From NCBI GenBank assembly GCA_038046465.1, contig JBBSWB010000007.1:1-7587 (forward strand): 7,587 bases of DNA, given 5' to 3'. Origin of the DNA: JBBSWB01 sp038046465 (GTDB taxonomy: Archaea; Nanobdellota; Nanobdellia; Woesearchaeales; GW2011-AR9). The notes under the pieces are model-generated. The model was not told the DNA's origin. It worked only from the letters and a program-made list of their open reading frames with translations, and made no database searches. Each line of letters opens with the position of its first letter. Position 1 is the first letter of the stretch. A program made the position numbers and the translations under genes. Of this stretch, positions 6,904-7,587 are shown in pieces.

Positions 6904-7030
6904 GCGCGGGCAGACTAAAAACGAGGGGGGCGAAGGGGTGAGGCAGATGAATTAATAATGGCTAACTCTCCTGGTCCAAAACCTCACGATGCAAGTCTCC
7001 CTCAATTCAAAGATTAAGTTTAGCCTGCGC
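6904..7030 (+). ncRNA. Candidate structured RNA, rod-like, family unknown
   Basis: Three nested helices enclose about 127 nt. P1: GCGCGGGC (6904-6911) with GCCTGCGC (7023-7030), extended outward by two possible T-G pairs (6902-6903/7031-7032) and inward by TAAA/TTTA (6916-6919/7019-7022). P2: GAGGGGGGC (6923-6931) with GTCTCCCTC (6995-7003). P3: GTGAGG (6938-6943) with CCTCAC (6982-6987), capped by a ~38-nt AT-rich loop. The non-Watson-Crick pairs (6908-7026, 6928-6998, 6930-6996 and the two outer ones) are all G-U on the + strand and would be A-C on the - strand, which favours + transcription. A TATA-like TTAAAAAT (6878-6885) sits about 25 nt before P1. It is GC-rich against an AT-rich background, as RNA genes often are. 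No tRNA, 5S, SRP, RNase P or C/D-box signature is recognised. The flanking - strand genes leave this 285-nt gap otherwise empty. Confidence 0.5.
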
Positions 7031-7060
7031 GGATCAATTCTCTTTAAGATCGTTAATTAA

Positions 7061-7318
7061 TCATTCCGGTGGAGTTCCTTCCACTTCTTCTGCAGAAACT
7101 TCTTCAGGTATTTCTTCTGTTGGAACCTCTACTGTAACTGCTCCAACCGGGGTTTCTTCTGGAAGAACTTCTGCTGACCCTTCTACGGCGAGGGTTTCAC
7201 TAACTTCTATTGCTGCCGGCGCGCTAAAACCCTTAACGAGCAACACTAACACTACAATTAAGATTACTGCTTCCAAAACATTACATTTAAGCCAATCTAA
7301 CCATTCATTTTTTGCCAT
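7061..7318 (-). CDS. Small membrane-anchored protein with acidic Pro/Glu/Val tail
   Basis: An 85-residue protein of unknown function. Residues ~13-33 form one membrane helix (NVLEAVILIVVLVLLVKGF) after a short N-terminus MAKNEWLDWLKC with Cys12. The remainder is low complexity: Glu, Val, Pro, Thr and Ala with no Lys or Arg after the anchor, so very acidic and probably extended at the cell surface or in the cell envelope space. The start at 7318 has an SD-like AGAGGT with ~6-7 nt spacing. Only 24 nt separate it from the upstream membrane protein gene, so the two are probably one transcript. The acidic tail recalls the linker of the cupredoxin-like protein downstream, but no shared domain can be claimed. 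Confidence 0.72.
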   Translation of the reverse strand: MAKNEWLDWLKCNVLEAVILIVVLVLLVKGFSAPAAIEVSETLAVEGSAEVLPEETPVGAVTVEVPTEEIPEEVSAEEVEGTPPE

Positions 7319-7342
7319 TCTGATACCTCTTTGTTTACTTCT

Positions 7343-7540
7343 TTATTTAACTGCTAAGGCATAAAGCACTTTTAAGCTTACGACGACCGCGACTGGAGCT
7401 AGCAGGTAAGTTACCGCGTTAAACAAAGTTACTGCCCAAGCTGGGAACAAGACCAAGCCCGCCAGTAGATTAAGCATAAAAGTTAACGTAAGCAAAGTTA
7501 AGATAAATAAAATTCCTTCTTCATGAAAAATATTTGACAT
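7343..7540 (-). CDS. Small two-helix membrane protein with uncertain start
   Basis: A 65-residue hydrophobic protein with two predicted membrane helices (about 9-31 and 39-61) and a short turn, ending ALAVK. No family is recognised. The apparent ATG at 7540 is odd: GGAGG (7541-7545) touches it with no spacing, part of that SD is paired in a hairpin (7544-7564), and the ATGTCAA itself belongs to what looks like the terminus of an IS200/IS605-like element. A start at the ATT codon 7529-7531 would have ideal 9-nt SD spacing; Met22 is another option. The gene may therefore be the truncated remainder of a longer gene interrupted by insertion, or may have acquired its start from the element. It probably forms an operon with the acidic membrane protein 24 nt downstream. 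Confidence 0.6.
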   Translation of the reverse strand: MSNIFHEEGILFILTLLTLTFMLNLLAGLVLFPAWAVTLFNAVTYLLAPVAVVVSLKVLYALAVK

Positions 7541-7587
7541 CCTCCCCAGCCATAAATGGCGGGGATTCCCTACGAGGGAAGTAAAAA
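7534..7587 (-). mobile_element. Partial IS200/IS605 (TnpB-type) right end with omega-RNA-like hairpins
   Basis: Read on the - strand, the window edge gives two successive hairpins: TTCCC/GGGAA (7576-7580/7566-7570) and CCCCGCCA-TTTA-TGGC(T)GGGG (7544-7564), followed by AGGATGTCAA (7543-7534). From memory this arrangement, ending GGGGAGGATGTCA, closes many archaeal IS1341/TnpB elements and forms the 3' end of their omega-RNA scaffold; TCAA would be the right cleavage tetranucleotide. If so, tnpB lies beyond 7587 on the - strand and bases below 7534 are flanking DNA (the guide region). Only one end is visible, so a lone hairpin or solo terminus remains possible. Confidence 0.5.

Noticed and set aside
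6935..6990. tRNA-like segment with TGGTCCAAAACC resembling a T arm
   Set aside because: No matching acceptor stem, D arm or anticodon arm at tRNA distances; the bases are better used by the P3 helix.

Overview
This AT-rich window most likely comes from a DPANN archaeon of the Woesearchaeota/Pacearchaeota kind; this is an inference from gene content, not a measured placement. Archaeal signs are TATA-type promoters with purine-rich BRE-like flanks about 25 nt from the inferred RNA start (clearest at 4831-4840 and 6821-6828), Shine-Dalgarno sites of the GGAGG/GGTGAT type, T-rich gene ends, and several small membrane-anchored envelope proteins of DPANN style. The aspartyl-tRNA synthetase is nevertheless of bacterial type.

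Layout: 1-613 (+ strand) holds the end of a Rossmann-like protein resembling nucleoside-deoxyribosyltransferase/TIR-type effectors, overlapping a small winged-helix protein. This may be a defence module entering from the left edge. A T-rich convergent gap (614-758) separates it from everything else, which is on the - strand. Reading leftward from the right edge, these are: a partial IS200/IS605-like terminus (7534-7587); two small membrane proteins (7343-7540, 7061-7318); a gap holding a candidate structured RNA (6904-7030, + strand by its G-U pairs); a membrane-anchored cupredoxin-like protein (5591-6775); a Cys-rich anchored protein (5038-5553); a 124-bp MITE-like element with 9-bp target duplication (4857-4980); malic enzyme (3522-4811); a (TTA)18 microsatellite (3467-3520); a 15-codon Lys/Ala microgene (3293-3340) with its own promoter and SD; GAD-less bacterial-type AspRS (1704-3068); and a DUF4349-like membrane protein (759-1616).

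Functionally the - strand block mixes housekeeping (AspRS), central carbon metabolism (malate to pyruvate) and an envelope group. Most genes appear to have their own promoters rather than forming one operon. The exception is the 7540/7318 pair, separated by only 24 nt. The most novel-looking items are the MITE-like element, the rod-shaped RNA candidate, the Lys-rich microgene, the split NDT/wHTH pair, the cupredoxin fold without histidine ligands, and the IS605-like end that supplies the apparent start codon of a neighbouring gene.
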